Translations under genes and position numbers: made by a program
Notes under the pieces: model-generated
The model's database searches: none
What the model was told of the DNA's origin: nothing
The model's input: the letters and a program-made list of their open reading frames with translations, nothing else
Part shown: in pieces, positions 11,606-21,293 of the stretch
Layout of the letters: the number at the start of each line of letters is the position of its first letter
Position numbering within the stretch: position 1 is the stretch's first letter
NCBI GenBank assembly: GCA_002842395.1
Contig: PHCV01000004.1
Coordinates: forward strand, 62,001-126,000
Direction: 5' to 3'
Origin: Betaproteobacteria bacterium HGW-Betaproteobacteria-11
GTDB lineage: Bacteria; Pseudomonadota; Gammaproteobacteria; Burkholderiales; Rhodocyclaceae
Length of the DNA: 64,000 nucleotides

Positions 11606-11717
11606 GCCGTCATTCCCGCGAAGGCGGGAATCCAGACCGCGGTCCCCAAGGCGCACCGTGGGTCACTGCTGGATTCCGGGGCCGTCACCCCGGACTTGAT
11701 CCGGGGCCGGAATGACG
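11606..11717. repeat. REP/BIME-like palindromic element
   Basis: It begins GCCGTCATTCCCGC and ends CCGGAATGACG, so the ends are inverted repeats. Inside are a hairpin CCCGCGAAGGCGGG, inverted TCCAG/CTGGA segments and a second hairpin of CCCCGGA / TCCGGGG. The left half also occurs at 38106-38132. This is the style of mobile REP-derived palindromes in intergenic DNA. Confidence 0.7.
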
Positions 11718-11725
11718 ATACGCAA

Positions 11726-11795
11726 CAGGACGGTCGAGCAAAGTACCCTCTGATAAAGCCCCTGCGCAGCAGGACGGTCAAGCAAAGTACGCTCT
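11726..11795. repeat. pair of 26-base direct repeats
   Basis: Copies at 11726-11751 and 11770-11795 both contain CAGGACGGTC followed by AGCAAAGTAC and CTCT, with two mismatches. They directly follow the REP-like element and have no coding content. Confidence 0.6.
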
Positions 11796-11846
11796 CCTCG
11801 TCGCTACGGACGGCGGGAATACGCGATTCTTGCGCTGACGGTCATT

Positions 11847-12443
11847 TCAGTTTCCGCAGCGACCGGCCAGGGCCGGGGACTCCTCATGCAACTTCTCCAG
11901 CCAGCCATGGATGTCCCTGGCGAGAGCGGCCACGGCCAGGTTGGCGGCCTGCACACCGCCGCGCGCATCGGCGCTCGTTGCCGGCGCCTCGACGCTGAAC
12001 ACTCGTCGTCCCAGGATCCTGTCGTCATGCATCGGGCGCAGGGCAGCCCGCACCCGGATGCGGGTGCGGCTGGCGGCGGGGCTGTCGAACTGTTGCACCC
12101 ATTCGTCGAGTTCCAGGCTGAGCTGGCAACCGTTGACCGGAGCGGTACCAAGGTGGCGGCCGAGCTCGGCTTCCAGCAGTTCGCCGGGAGCGGCGACCCA
12201 GCGGCTTTCGGCGTAGGTTTCGCGACGGGCGGCCTCGGCGTAGGCGAGGCGGTACTGCATGGCCGTGGTGCCGAGCCAGGAGGGTGAGCGGACCGCCACG
12301 CGGCGTAGCGGCAGGCCCGGATCACGCCGGTCAATGGCGACCTCGCCCAGATCATAACGGGCAACTTCGCCCTGGCGCGCGCCGCCGGCGCAGGCGGTCA
12401 GCACCAGCGCGATCGAAATGGAAAGCAATACTCTGGAAGTCAT
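11847..12443 (-). CDS. ABC-type transport auxiliary lipoprotein (MCE/Mla-associated)
   Basis: A 198-residue lipoprotein with signal peptide TSRVLLSISIALVLTACAGG; the lipobox is LTAC. The remainder resembles the auxiliary lipoprotein (PqiC-like) found with MCE lipid transporters. The start at 12443 has GAGGA upstream and lies 10 bases after mlaD; a longer frame to 12509 runs over mlaD and is rejected. It is probably the outer-membrane partner of the MlaFED-like system encoded upstream. Confidence 0.8.
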   Translation of the reverse strand: MTSRVLLSISIALVLTACAGGARQGEVARYDLGEVAIDRRDPGLPLRRVAVRSPSWLGTTAMQYRLAYAEAARRETYAESRWVAAPGELLEAELGRHLGTAPVNGCQLSLELDEWVQQFDSPAASRTRIRVRAALRPMHDDRILGRRVFSVEAPATSADARGGVQAANLAVAALARDIHGWLEKLHEESPALAGRCGN

Positions 12444-12453
12444 GCGGATGTCC

Positions 12454-13386
12454 TCAAGGTTTGGGGGCGGCGAAGCCCTTTTCGCCGGGGCCGGGCCGTG
12501 GCGGGCCATTGCCGAAGATCAGGGCCTGGGGATTACCTTCGAGGGTTTCGAGGATACGCGACATCTGTCGCGCATTGCCCGTCAATTCCTGCATCAGGGC
12601 ATTGGCGCGGGGCAAGGTTTGGGCGGTGAGTTCCGGGCCGGCCTCGATGGCCAGCTGATCGGCGCGTCTGGAGAGAGAGGTCATGGATTTCACCATCTCG
12701 CGCATTTCGCCGGTGAGCGGCGCGGCTTCGCCCATGGTTTTTTCCAGGTGGTCGAGAATCGAATTCATGCGTCTGATGTTGGTTGCGGACAGGGTTTCCT
12801 TCATGGCACCCATGATTTCCGGCAACTGCTTCAGGCCTTCGGAAGCGGTGGCCATGTTTTCCATCGCTCGGGCCAGGTTCTTCATGTTTTTGTCATCGAG
12901 CAGGATATTGAGCCGCGCCGAGACGGCGCCGATCTGGGCTGCAATGTCGCCGGCGGACTCGCTCAGGGTGTCGAGTATCGCAGCCTTGAGCGGAATATGC
13001 GGCGGATGATCGTCGTCGCCGGGCAGTGCCTCCAGGTCGGTACCGGGATCTTCGAGTTTGATGTAGGCGATCCCGGTAATGCCCTGGCTGTCGAGCTGGG
13101 CGGTGGTCCCGCGGGTCAGCCGGTATTTCTGGTCGAGGCTGATCCTGACCAGGATCAGGCGCGGGTCGTTGTCGTCGATATCGATGCTCTCCACCTTGCC
13201 GGCGCGGATGCCGCGATAGCGCACCTGGGCCTGGGTATTGAGGCCGGTGACGTTGCGCCTTGTTTCGAGGATGTAATAGCTGGAAATGTCGCGTTTGCCG
13301 CTCAGGTAGAACACGGCGAGGGCCGCGGCGAGGCCGAGCAGGATCACGAAGATGCCGGCGGCAAGCGCGTGGGAGCGGTTTTCCAT
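12454..13386 (-). CDS. MlaD/MCE-domain periplasmic lipid-binding protein
   Basis: A 310-residue protein with one N-terminal transmembrane anchor (AAGIFVILLGLAAALAVFYL) and an MCE domain (VTGLNTQAQVRYRGIRAGKV, then IDIDDNDPRLILVRISLD and GITGIAYIKLEDP). The long helical C-terminus (roughly 150-300) may form a tunnel or coiled coil, as in longer MCE proteins. It hands phospholipids between the membranes with the permease and ATPase encoded just upstream. Confidence 0.9.
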   Translation of the reverse strand: MENRSHALAAGIFVILLGLAAALAVFYLSGKRDISSYYILETRRNVTGLNTQAQVRYRGIRAGKVESIDIDDNDPRLILVRISLDQKYRLTRGTTAQLDSQGITGIAYIKLEDPGTDLEALPGDDDHPPHIPLKAAILDTLSESAGDIAAQIGAVSARLNILLDDKNMKNLARAMENMATASEGLKQLPEIMGAMKETLSATNIRRMNSILDHLEKTMGEAAPLTGEMREMVKSMTSLSRRADQLAIEAGPELTAQTLPRANALMQELTGNARQMSRILETLEGNPQALIFGNGPPRPGPGEKGFAAPKP

Positions 13387-13404
13387 GGATGGCCCTTTCG
13401 ACGG

Positions 13405-14169
13405 TTACGCGGTTTGCAGCGCGCGCGTGCTGCGCTCGGAGAGAAAGAAATTGCGGATAAAGGGATGGTCGATGCGGATGATGGCGTCCAAGGTGTCATA
13501 GGCCAGGATGCGTTGATCGGCCAGTACCGCGACCTTGGTGGAAAGCGCGGCGAGCGTGTCGAGATCGTGGGTCACCAGCACCACGGTGAGGCCGAGTTCC
13601 TCGCCCAGGCTGCGTACCAGGCGCACGAAGCTGTCGGAGCGGTCGGGGTCGAGGCCCGAGGTCGGCTCGTCGAGCAGCAGCAGCTCGGGCTCGAGGGCCA
13701 GCGCGCGCGCAAGGGCAACGCGCTTGATCATCCCGCCGGAGAGTTCCGCGGGCATCAACTGGCCATGACGCGGCAGCAGCTCGACCATGGCCAGCTTGAG
13801 CTGCACCAGATCGTGAATCATGTCTTCGTCAAGGGTCTTGAGCTCGCGCAGCGGGAAGGCGATGTTGTCATAGACGTTGAAGGCCGAGAACAGCGCGCCC
13901 TGCTGAAACAGCACGCCGAAGCGCTGGCGCAGCTTGCGCTCGCGACCGGCGCCGCCTCCGCACAGCGGCTCGCCGAACAGCCGGATATCTCCCCGGGTGG
14001 GCGTGAGCAGACCGATGATCTGCCGCAGCAGGGTCGTCTTGCCGCTGCCGGAGCCGCCGACCAGGGAAACCATTTCACCAGGCTCGATGTCGAGCGACAA
14101 GTTCTTGTGTACCCACACATCGCCAAAGCGGGTATAGAGCTCGCACACGGAAATGATCGGGATCGTCAT
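13405..14169 (-). CDS. MlaF-like lipid ABC transporter ATPase
   Basis: A 254-residue ABC ATPase. Walker A is GGSGSGKTTLLRQI, the signature is LSGGMIKRVALARALAL and Walker B is LLLLDEPTSGLDP, with a typical H-loop VVLVTHDLD. It powers the MCE transporter and overlaps the permease gene by four bases. Its context (permease with STAS domain, MCE protein, lipoprotein) makes a Mla-type lipid transporter the best reading. Confidence 0.92.
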   Translation of the reverse strand: MTIPIISVCELYTRFGDVWVHKNLSLDIEPGEMVSLVGGSGSGKTTLLRQIIGLLTPTRGDIRLFGEPLCGGGAGRERKLRQRFGVLFQQGALFSAFNVYDNIAFPLRELKTLDEDMIHDLVQLKLAMVELLPRHGQLMPAELSGGMIKRVALARALALEPELLLLDEPTSGLDPDRSDSFVRLVRSLGEELGLTVVLVTHDLDTLAALSTKVAVLADQRILAYDTLDAIIRIDHPFIRNFFLSERSTRALQTA

Positions 14170-15290
14170 TGCGGGATACCGATGTTACGGGTGGCGATGG
14201 CGAATACCGCGTCGAGAAGAATCACGGCGGTGATTGCTGTCACCACCGAGGCAGTGGTGTTGGCGGAAAGGCTCTCGGTGTTGGGCCGCACGCGCAGACC
14301 GAAATGGCAGGCAACCAGGGCGATCGTGACACCGAAGACGATGCCCTTGAGCAGGCCGATGAGCAGGTTGGCCATGGGCACGGCCTTGGGCAGCTGCTCG
14401 ATGAAAAAGGCGTAGGAGATGTCGAGCTGGATCTGTGCCGATACCATGCCGCCGATCAGCGCGAGGACGGTGGTCCACAGCACCAGCAGCGGCATGGCGA
14501 CGGCAAGCGCGGCAACCTTCGGGAATACCAGGCGCAGGGCGCGGGAAACGCCGACGGTGACGAGGGCGTCGATTTCCTCGGTCACGCGCATGACACCCAG
14601 CTGGGCGGTCATGGCCGAGCCCGAGCGTCCGGCGACCAGGACCGCTACCAGTACCGGGCCGAGTTCGCGGACGATGCCCATGCCAAGAATGTTGACGATG
14701 AAAATCTCGGCACCGTACTGACGCAGTTGCAGGGCCGAAAGATAGGACAGCACGACGCCGATGAGAAAGCCGACGAGGGCGGAGACCGGCATGGCCAGTA
14801 CGCCGCTCTTGTAGAGATTGGCGGAAAACTCGCGCCTGGGCAGGTCTTGCGGGGTGCGAAGCAGATGGACGGTACACAGCAGCATCTGCCCGACCAGTAT
14901 CGCAAAATCGAGCAGTTGCAACGCCAGGCCGAGGACATTGACGCCGATGTCCATGAGACAGGCAAAAGGGGAGCGGGGGATACTGCCGGGTGGCTGCTGC
15001 CGGTCGGCGGCGGCAATCCGTTCCAGGATGCGCAATTGGTCGGGGCGGGTCACCAGGATTTCCGGCAGGCGGCGATCCCAGGCACGCCAGAGCAGCATGG
15101 CGCCGGCGCTGTCGAGTGCTTCCATTGCGGTGACATTCCAGCTTGCCTTCGGCTGGGCGGCCAGTTCCCGGAGCCGGGTCGTCAGCGATGCGGAGTGATC
15201 AGCGAGTTGCGCCAGGGTCCAGCGCCCGGCAAGAACGATGTCGCAGCCACCCTCGGCAAGAGATTGCACATCGATACGCGCTTGAACCAT
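14166..15290 (-). CDS. MlaE-family ABC permease with N-terminal STAS-like domain
   Basis: About 374 residues: a STAS-like domain (roughly 1-100, MVQARIDVQSLAEGG onward, with the MEALDSAGAMLL stretch) followed by an MlaE permease with five or six membrane segments and the conserved ELGPVLVAVLVAGRSGSAM. A longer frame begins at 15335, but a TATAAT-like -10 box lies within those codons, so the ATG at 15290 is preferred; both remain possible. It forms the core of the lipid transporter and is the first gene of the operon. Confidence 0.85.
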   Translation of the reverse strand: MVQARIDVQSLAEGGCDIVLAGRWTLAQLADHSASLTTRLRELAAQPKASWNVTAMEALDSAGAMLLWRAWDRRLPEILVTRPDQLRILERIAAADRQQPPGSIPRSPFACLMDIGVNVLGLALQLLDFAILVGQMLLCTVHLLRTPQDLPRREFSANLYKSGVLAMPVSALVGFLIGVVLSYLSALQLRQYGAEIFIVNILGMGIVRELGPVLVAVLVAGRSGSAMTAQLGVMRVTEEIDALVTVGVSRALRLVFPKVAALAVAMPLLVLWTTVLALIGGMVSAQIQLDISYAFFIEQLPKAVPMANLLIGLLKGIVFGVTIALVACHFGLRVRPNTESLSANTTASVVTAITAVILLDAVFAIATRNIGIPQ

Positions 15291-15324
15291 GGCGGATGAG
15301 AAGGCCCCTGAATGATGCCTGGTG

Positions 15325-15330
15325 ATTATA
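15325..15330 (-). promoter_or_regulatory. candidate -10 box of the Mla-type operon
   Basis: The minus strand reads TATAAT about 35 bases before the preferred start of the permease gene. The -35 match is poor (AATACT at 17-base spacing). Confidence 0.35.
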
Positions 15331-15402
15331 GCCATGACGGGAGGGCGAGTATTTGTCCGTGGCCCATGCGGTGAGGAGGCGGATCACGCCCCGGCACGGT
15401 CG

Positions 15403-15424
15403 AAAACTCGGCGTTGGCGGCGAC
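15403..15424 (+). repeat. dispersed short repeat, degenerate copy
   Basis: AAAACTCGGCGTTGGCGGCG resembles the family core with a C-to-T change. It lies in the gene-free stretch 15336-15569, which otherwise shows no recognisable feature. Confidence 0.5.
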
Positions 15425-15569
15425 CCGAAGGGAGTGCAGAGCTAGGCGAATGGTGCTGGTGCCTGGGCTTGGCGCAAAACGGTGAAGTTGCGTGCCAGGT
15501 CAAATTGGGAGCGCAGCGAACCGACTCGTCATATCTCTGGTGAGGGGAAGTGGCTCGCGGCCATGAGCG

Positions 15570-16424
15570 TCAGGCCGTTTTCTGCTCGAAGCTATCGACC
15601 TGCCACGTCGCCCCGGCATCCTGCGCCAGAACGTTGGCGAGAAAGGGCAGGGTCTGTTCCAGTTGTGCGGCCAGGGTCCACGGCGGATTGATGACGAACA
15701 TCCCGCTGCCGCGCATACCGCGCGACTCGCCGGAGGGTGAGCGCACCTGCAAGGTGGCTTGCAGCCAGTGGCCGGCACCCGCCTTCTTCAGCTTTTGCGG
15801 CAACTGGCTGGCTTCGAGCAGGGGCAGCAACGGATACCAAACCAGATATGTGCCGGTGGCGAAACGCTGCAGGGCATCCTTGATCGCTTGCGCGACTTTC
15901 AGATATTCGTTTTTCATTTCGTAAGAGGGATCGATCAATACCAGGCCACGCTTGGAGGGCGGGGGCAGAGCTGCTTTCAGCAGCATGAGGCCATCGCTTC
16001 GCTCCACCGTCACGCGCGGTTCCTGAGCTGCGAAGGTGCGTCGGAGCAAGGCATGGTCGGTCGGGTGGAGTTCGGCAAAACGCAACCGATCCCGAGGGCG
16101 GGCAAGGTGCGCCGCGATCCAGGGCGAACCCGGGTAGCGTTGCAGGCGACCGTCTCCATTCACCGCGCCGAGTACCGCCAGCAAGCGCCCGAGCGGAGCA
16201 GGCAGGTCGGTACGCGCCCACAGCCGACCGATGCCTTCGGCATATTCGCCGGTCTGCCTGGCCTGTGGCGTGCCAAGCAGATACATGCCAGCGCCGGCAT
16301 GGGTATCGACCACGGTGTACGCCTTTTCCTTGGTATTCATGTGTTCGAGGCATAGCATCAGGACGAGATGCTTGAGGATGTCGGCATGGCTGCCGGCGTG
16401 ATAGGCGTGGCGATAACTGAGCAT
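15570..16424 (-). CDS. rlmJ: 23S rRNA (adenine2030-N6)-methyltransferase RlmJ
   Basis: A 284-residue protein beginning [20 protein letters not shown], the exact RlmJ N-terminus. SAM-binding [12 protein letters not shown] and the catalytic DPSYEMK (a DPPY-type motif) are present. RlmJ methylates A2030 of 23S rRNA. The frame extends to 16463, but the family start at 16424 is clear. It diverges from the pseudouridine synthase gene with only 24 bases between. Confidence 0.95.
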   Translation of the reverse strand: MLSYRHAYHAGSHADILKHLVLMLCLEHMNTKEKAYTVVDTHAGAGMYLLGTPQARQTGEYAEGIGRLWARTDLPAPLGRLLAVLGAVNGDGRLQRYPGSPWIAAHLARPRDRLRFAELHPTDHALLRRTFAAQEPRVTVERSDGLMLLKAALPPPSKRGLVLIDPSYEMKNEYLKVAQAIKDALQRFATGTYLVWYPLLPLLEASQLPQKLKKAGAGHWLQATLQVRSPSGESRGMRGSGMFVINPPWTLAAQLEQTLPFLANVLAQDAGATWQVDSFEQKTA

Positions 16425-16448
16425 GGGGGCAGGATAGAATGCGCGGCC

Positions 16449-17183
16449 ATGAATGATACGCAAGGCAGTCGCATTTCAAAACTGATGGCGGAACGCGGCC
16501 TCTGCTCGCGACGCGAAGCCGATGCCTACATCGAGCGCGGGCTGGTGTTCGTCGATGGCCAGCGGATCACGCAGCTGGGCACGCGCGCGGCGGCCGATGC
16601 CGTGATCACGCTGGCGCCCGAGGCGCGGGCAAGCCAGGCGCGGCAGGTCACGATCCTGCTGCACAAGCCGGTCGGTTATGTTTCCGGTCAGGCCGAAGAC
16701 GGCCACCAGCCCGCCGTGACCCTGATTTCGACGCAAACCCAGGCGGCCGGTGCACGCTTGCGCTTCCAGCCTGCGCATTTGCGAGGCCTGGCACCGGCCG
16801 GCCGGCTGGACATCGACTCCACCGGTTTGCTGGTGCTGACCCAGGATGGCCGCATCGCCAGGCAACTGATCGGCGACGATTCGGCGGTTGAAAAAGAATA
16901 TCTGGTGCGGGTCGAGGGGCGGCTCGATGCGCGGAGTCTGGCCTTGCTCAATCACGGGCTGGAACTGGACGGTAAAACGCTGCGCCCGGCGCAGGTGGCT
17001 TGGGCCAATGCCGAGCAACTGCGCTTCATCTTGCAGGAAGGCCGCAAGCGCCAGATTCGCCGCATGTGCGAACTGGTGGGGTTGCGCGTGGCCGGCTTGA
17101 AGCGCGTGCGCATCGGGCGGGTCCGCTTGGGTGAGCTGCCGCCGGGGCAATGGCGTTTTCTGCGCGAAAACGAGCACTTCTAG
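16449..17183 (+). CDS. RluF-like 23S rRNA pseudouridine synthase
   Basis: A 244-residue protein with an N-terminal S4 RNA-binding domain ([20 protein letters not shown]) and an RsuA/RluF catalytic domain with the nucleophilic aspartate in [19 protein letters not shown]. The C-terminal [18 protein letters not shown] is typical of the RsuA/RluB/E/F group. RluF versus RluE cannot be settled by eye; the S4 domain favours RluF. The start at 16449 removes an upstream stretch lying over rlmJ. Confidence 0.88.
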   Translation: MNDTQGSRISKLMAERGLCSRREADAYIERGLVFVDGQRITQLGTRAAADAVITLAPEARASQARQVTILLHKPVGYVSGQAEDGHQPAVTLISTQTQAAGARLRFQPAHLRGLAPAGRLDIDSTGLLVLTQDGRIARQLIGDDSAVEKEYLVRVEGRLDARSLALLNHGLELDGKTLRPAQVAWANAEQLRFILQEGRKRQIRRMCELVGLRVAGLKRVRIGRVRLGELPPGQWRFLRENEHF

Positions 17184-17250
17184 CCGCGTCTCCGCAGGTC
17201 GGCGGAGGTTGCCGATCCTGCCCCCGGTCATTGCCTGTCCTTCATCTTCC

Positions 17251-17279
17251 TTGCGTCAGCGACTCTGGCCCGGTATACT
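17251..17279 (+). promoter_or_regulatory. sigma70 promoter of the rpsF operon
   Basis: TTGCGT at 17251-17256 and TATACT at 17274-17279 with a 17-base spacer. It lies 65 bases before rpsF, leaving a leader that could bind the S6:S18 complex for autoregulation, as known in other bacteria. Confidence 0.65.
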
Positions 17280-17344
17280 CCCGCGCTTCCTTGCTCCACC
17301 CGTTACGCATGCGGGGGGGCTCAACCTAGCCAAAAGGAGATTGC

Positions 17345-17746
17345 ATGCGCCATTACGAAATCGTTTTTATCGTCCACCCGGACCAATCCGAGCAGGTGCC
17401 TGCCATGATCGAGCGTTACCAGACGCTCATCACCGCACATTCCGGCGTGATTCATCGGCTCGAGGATTGGGGTCGCCGGCAGATGGCCTATCCGATCCAG
17501 AAGGTTCATAAGGCGCATTACGTGCTGATGAACATCGAATGCGGCGGCGAGGCGCTGACCGAACTCGAGCACGCATTCAAGTTCAACGATGCCGTGTTGC
17601 GCCATCTCGTCATCAAGGTACGCAAGGCCGTAACCACGCCCTCACCGATGATGAAGGACGAGAAGTCACGTTCCCTCGGCCAGGGCGAAGCCAAGCCTGT
17701 CGCGGCAGTGACGGAGGTGGCCGTGGAGAGTCCCGTAGCTGCCTGA
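17345..17746 (+). CDS. rpsF: 30S ribosomal protein S6
   Basis: A 133-residue S6 beginning [20 protein letters not shown] behind AAAGGAGA. The conserved [20 protein letters not shown] is intact. The C-terminal tail after residue 100 is charged and Pro/Ala-rich, as is common. It heads the rpsF-priB-rpsR-rplI operon. Confidence 0.98.
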   Translation: MRHYEIVFIVHPDQSEQVPAMIERYQTLITAHSGVIHRLEDWGRRQMAYPIQKVHKAHYVLMNIECGGEALTELEHAFKFNDAVLRHLVIKVRKAVTTPSPMMKDEKSRSLGQGEAKPVAAVTEVAVESPVAA

Positions 17747-17755
17747 AGGTAGCGC

Positions 17756-18088
17756 GTGGTTTCCCGCAATCTGACGCAGTTATCGGGACAGTTGCTTGAA
17801 CGTGGCGCAGTGCGCCGCACCCCGGCCGGAATTCCGGTGCTGGAATTCACTTTGGCGCATCGCTCGACGCAAATCGAGGCCGGGCAGGAGCGCAAGGTGG
17901 AATGCGAGATGGGGTGCATCGCCGTGGGACAAGCCGCGCTGCTCATGGCCGCGGTCAAGCCGGGCGACGCGGTGCAGGTGGGCGGTTTTCTTGCCGCGCG
18001 CAGCCTCAAGCGACGCAGTCCGATACTGCATGTGAATACAGTCGAATTTATCGAAGGAACTGAAAATGGCTTTCAAACCGAAGAGTAA
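17756..18088 (+). CDS. priB: primosomal replication protein N (PriB)
   Basis: A 110-residue OB-fold protein, GTG start at 17756 after GAAGGT. The N-terminus [20 protein letters not shown] and the [13 protein letters not shown] segment are PriB-like. PriB binds ssDNA and helps PriA restart forks. Placement between rpsF and rpsR is a beta/gammaproteobacterial hallmark. The last 23 bases overlap rpsR. Confidence 0.93.
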   Translation: MVSRNLTQLSGQLLERGAVRRTPAGIPVLEFTLAHRSTQIEAGQERKVECEMGCIAVGQAALLMAAVKPGDAVQVGGFLAARSLKRRSPILHVNTVEFIEGTENGFQTEE

Positions 18089-18341
18089 GACCAATGTCAA
18101 AGGCAAGAATGAAAAGGGCCGCAGCATGTTCAAGCGGCGCAAGTTCTGCCGCTTCACCGTGGAAAAGATCGAGGAAGTCGATTACAAGGATGTCGAAATC
18201 CTCAAGGACTTCATCGCCGAAAATGCCCGCATCATGCCGGCGCGGATTACCGGAACCAAAACCGGTTATCAGCGCCAGCTGTCGACCGCCATCAAGCGTG
18301 CCCGCTTCCTGGCACTGATGCCTTACACCGATCTGCACTAA
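18066..18341 (+). CDS. rpsR: 30S ribosomal protein S18
   Basis: A 91-residue S18 with the family core [17 protein letters not shown] and [20 protein letters not shown]. The start lies within the end of priB, with AAGGAAC upstream. S18 pairs with S6 on the 30S platform. Confidence 0.98.
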   Translation: MAFKPKSKTNVKGKNEKGRSMFKRRKFCRFTVEKIEEVDYKDVEILKDFIAENARIMPARITGTKTGYQRQLSTAIKRARFLALMPYTDLH

Positions 18342-18355
18342 GCGAGGGGACGACC

Positions 18356-18805
18356 ATGCAAATCATTCTGATGGAAAAAGTGGTGAACCTCGGCAACCTT
18401 GGCGACGAAGTCAAGGTCAAGGACGGCTATGCCCGCAATTACCTGATCCCGCAGGGCAAGGCCAAGCGCGCGACGGAAGCCAACCGCAAGGTGTTCGAGG
18501 TCAAGCGTGCGGAACTCGAACGGATTCAGGCCGAGCAGGTGACTGTGGCACAAGCCCTGGCCACCAGGCTGGAAGGCCTGATGCTGCAAATCACCCGCAA
18601 GACCGGCGTCGATGGCCGCTTGTTCGGTTCGGTAACGAATATCGACATCGCCGAGGCGCTACAGGCACAGGGCATCACGATCGAGCGTGCGGCGATCCGC
18701 CTGCCGGAAGGTCCGTTGAAGACGATTGGCGATACTCCGGTGAGCGTGGCATTGCATACCGATGTCGTCGCCAGCATTACCGTCTCGGTACTCGGCGAGC
18801 ACTGA
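18356..18805 (+). CDS. rplI: 50S ribosomal protein L9
   Basis: A 149-residue L9 of normal length. The N-terminal domain [20 protein letters not shown] and [18 protein letters not shown] is diagnostic; the C-terminal domain contains [20 protein letters not shown]. It ends the ribosomal operon, followed by a strong terminator. Confidence 0.98.
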   Translation: MQIILMEKVVNLGNLGDEVKVKDGYARNYLIPQGKAKRATEANRKVFEVKRAELERIQAEQVTVAQALATRLEGLMLQITRKTGVDGRLFGSVTNIDIAEALQAQGITIERAAIRLPEGPLKTIGDTPVSVALHTDVVASITVSVLGEH

Positions 18806-18831
18806 GTCACCGCCAGTTCGGGTCTGTCTGC

Positions 18832-18868
18832 AACGGGCTGCCGGAGGCTTTCCGGCAGCCCGTTTTTA
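18832..18868 (+). terminator. terminator of the rpsF-rplI operon
   Basis: A 14-base-pair hairpin (AACGGGCTGCCGGA / TCCGGCAGCCCGTT) with a five-base loop and a T-run. It separates rplI from dnaB. Confidence 0.9.
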
Positions 18869-18989
18869 TTGCGGCGCGGAAATCTTGCGCACCTCATTTA
18901 CACAGCTTGCCCACACGATTTCCACAGCTTGTTCACTTACCAGCCCCGTTGTCGCGGAGTAGACTCGTCGCTTCATCGTGGAGGTAGCA

Positions 18990-20384
18990 ATGGCCCAGAT
19001 TCGTGCGTTCAATTCCCCCCCGCCCGGCGATGCACAGGTGGCGGCACTCAAGCTTCCACCCCATTCCGTCGAGGCCGAACAGTCCCTGATTGGCGGGCTG
19101 CTGATCGACAACACGGCCTGGGATCGAATTGCGGATGTCGTTCATGAAACCGATTTTTACCGTGACGATCATCGCCGGATTTTCAGGCACATCGGCAAGC
19201 TCATCCAGCAAGGGCGGCCGGCCGATGTGGTGACGGTGTATGAATCGATCGAGCAATCGAACGAAATCGACCAGACTGGCGGCCTGGCTTATCTGGGTGA
19301 GATCGCCAATGCCACGCCCTCGGCGGCGAATATTCGTCGTTATGCCGAAATCGTCCGCGAGCGCGCGGTGCTGCGTCAGCTGGTCACCGTGGGCGATGAA
19401 ATCGCCGGCAATGCGCTGAATCCCGCGGGGCGTGATGTCAAGCAGATTCTGGACGATGCCGAGCGGCGGATATTCGAAATTGCCGAGGCGGGTAATCGCA
19501 GCAACAACGGTTTCGTGCCCATCCAGCCCTTGCTCGGCGAAGTGGTGGCGCGCATGGAGATGCTGCTGGCGCGCGATAGCCAGTCCGACATCACCGGCCT
19601 GCCCACCGGGTTTACCGACATCGACCGCATGACCTCGGGCCTCCAGCCGGGCGACATGATCGTCGTCGCCGGTCGGCCATCGATGGGGAAAACGGCGTTT
19701 GCGCTGAATATCGCCGAGCATGTCGGCGTCGAGCTGCGCCAGCCAGTGGCGATTTTCAGCCTGGAAATGTCGGGGCCGCAACTGGCTACCCGGTTTCTTT
19801 CCTCGGTGGGGCGCCTCGATCAGGGCAAGTTGCGCAGCGGGCGGCTGACCGATGACGAATGGGATCGGATGACCGTGGCGCTGGGCAAGCTGCATGAGGC
19901 GCCGATCCACATCGACGAGACCGGCGCCATCAATTCGACCGATCTGCGGGCCCGCGCCCGGCGCCTGCATCGGCAGTTCGGCAAGCTTGGCCTGATCATC
20001 ATCGACTATCTGCAGCTGATGAGCTCGAACGGTTATGGCGAAAACCGGGCAACCGAGATTTCGGAGATTTCACGTTCGATCAAGGCGCTGGCGAAAGAGC
20101 TGCAGGTGCCGATCATCGCCCTCTCGCAGCTTTCGCGGAAGGTCGAGGAACGCACCGACAAACGCCCCCTGATGAGCGACTTGCGCGAGTCGGGCGCCAT
20201 CGAGCAGGATGCCGACATCATCATCATGATGTACCGCGAGGAATACTACAAACCCGATACGCAGGACAAGGGGACGGCCGAGGCGATTATCGGCAAGCAT
20301 CGCAACGGGCCGGTGGGACCAACACGTCTGACCTTCCTCGGCGAATACGCACGCTTCGAAAATCACGCTTCCGGCTCACGCTGA
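18990..20384 (+). CDS. dnaB: replicative DNA helicase DnaB
   Basis: A 464-residue DnaB. N-terminal domain: LKLPPHSVEAEQSLIGGLL; helicase domain: Walker A AGRPSMGKTAFALNIAEH, Walker B LIIIDYLQLM, then SQLSRKVEERTDKRP and LRESGAIEQDADIIIMMYR. It unwinds DNA at the replication fork as a hexamer. GGAGGT precedes the ATG at 18990; the GTG at 18978 is inside that site and rejected. No intein is seen. Confidence 0.98.
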   Translation: MAQIRAFNSPPPGDAQVAALKLPPHSVEAEQSLIGGLLIDNTAWDRIADVVHETDFYRDDHRRIFRHIGKLIQQGRPADVVTVYESIEQSNEIDQTGGLAYLGEIANATPSAANIRRYAEIVRERAVLRQLVTVGDEIAGNALNPAGRDVKQILDDAERRIFEIAEAGNRSNNGFVPIQPLLGEVVARMEMLLARDSQSDITGLPTGFTDIDRMTSGLQPGDMIVVAGRPSMGKTAFALNIAEHVGVELRQPVAIFSLEMSGPQLATRFLSSVGRLDQGKLRSGRLTDDEWDRMTVALGKLHEAPIHIDETGAINSTDLRARARRLHRQFGKLGLIIIDYLQLMSSNGYGENRATEISEISRSIKALAKELQVPIIALSQLSRKVEERTDKRPLMSDLRESGAIEQDADIIIMMYREEYYKPDTQDKGTAEAIIGKHRNGPVGPTRLTFLGEYARFENHASGSR

Positions 20385-20396
20385 ACATTTATCCGG

Positions 20397-20420
20397 AAAG
20401 TCGGCGCTGGCGATACGCCG
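20397..20420 (+). repeat. dispersed short repeat copy downstream of dnaB
   Basis: AAAGTCGGCGCTGGCGATAC then GCCG, a core-perfect copy in the dnaB-surE gap. Confidence 0.65.
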
Positions 20421-20543
20421 CGTCGCGGGTTTTCATCCGCGCCGGCTCTGATTGGCCCCGGGCGCGGCCTCGGCAAGCCATGGGATGGGCTAAAATGAAC
20501 CACGTTTCATTTCACTCCGATCTGCTTTTTTGACCTTTCCCTC

Positions 20544-21293
20544 ATGCGTATCCTGCTCAGCAACGACGATGGCTATCTTGCGCCAGGTTTGAACCAGCTT
20601 GCCGCCAGCCTTGCCGACCTGGGGGAGATCACCGTCGTCGCTCCCGAGCGCAACCGCAGTGGCGCCAGCAATTCCCTGACCCTCGACCAGCCGCTCTATC
20701 TGCGCCATGCCGACAATGGCTTCAGGTTCGTGACCGGGACGCCTTCGGACTGCGTGCATCTGGCGGTCACCGGCCTGCTCGACAGCCAGCCGGACATGGT
20801 CGTTTCCGGCATCAACCTGGGGGCCAACATGGGTGACGACACGATTTATTCCGGCACCGTGGCGGCGGCTACCGAAGGTTACCTGCTGGGCCTGCCCTCG
20901 CTGGCCATTTCCCTGGCCAGCTACGAAGGCCGCCATTTCGAGACAGCCGGGCGGGTTGCCCATGCGCTGGTGGAACGCTTCTGTCGCGCGCCATTTCCGG
21001 CGCCGGTGTTGCTCAACGTCAATGTTCCCGACCTGCCTTTCGAGGCCTTGCGCGGCATGCGGATTACCCGTCTGGGGCGTCGGCACAAGGCTGAGCCGGC
21101 AGTCAGGACGCTGACACCGCGGGGCGAGACCGTGTACTGGATTGGCGCGGCCGGCCCGGCGGCCGATGCGGGCGAGGGAACGGATTTTTACGCCGTCGAG
21201 CGTGGCTGGGTTTCAATCACCCCGCTGCAGATCGACCTGACCCATGACGAGCAACTGGCGGCAGTGGCCGACTGGATGGGAGCCGACCGGTGA
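20544..21293 (+). CDS. surE: 5'/3'-nucleotidase SurE
   Basis: A 249-residue SurE with metal-binding [33 protein letters not shown] and [11 protein letters not shown]. It removes phosphate from nucleoside monophosphates and short polyphosphates and is linked to stress survival. It begins the surE-pcm-nlpD-rpoS cluster; its stop overlaps the pcm GTG start. Confidence 0.96.
   Translation: MRILLSNDDGYLAPGLNQLAASLADLGEITVVAPERNRSGASNSLTLDQPLYLRHADNGFRFVTGTPSDCVHLAVTGLLDSQPDMVVSGINLGANMGDDTIYSGTVAAATEGYLLGLPSLAISLASYEGRHFETAGRVAHALVERFCRAPFPAPVLLNVNVPDLPFEALRGMRITRLGRRHKAEPAVRTLTPRGETVYWIGAAGPAADAGEGTDFYAVERGWVSITPLQIDLTHDEQLAAVADWMGADR

Noticed and set aside
12418-14415. A 665-residue plus-strand frame over the mla-type genes
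   Set aside because: Antisense shadow of three well-supported transporter genes.
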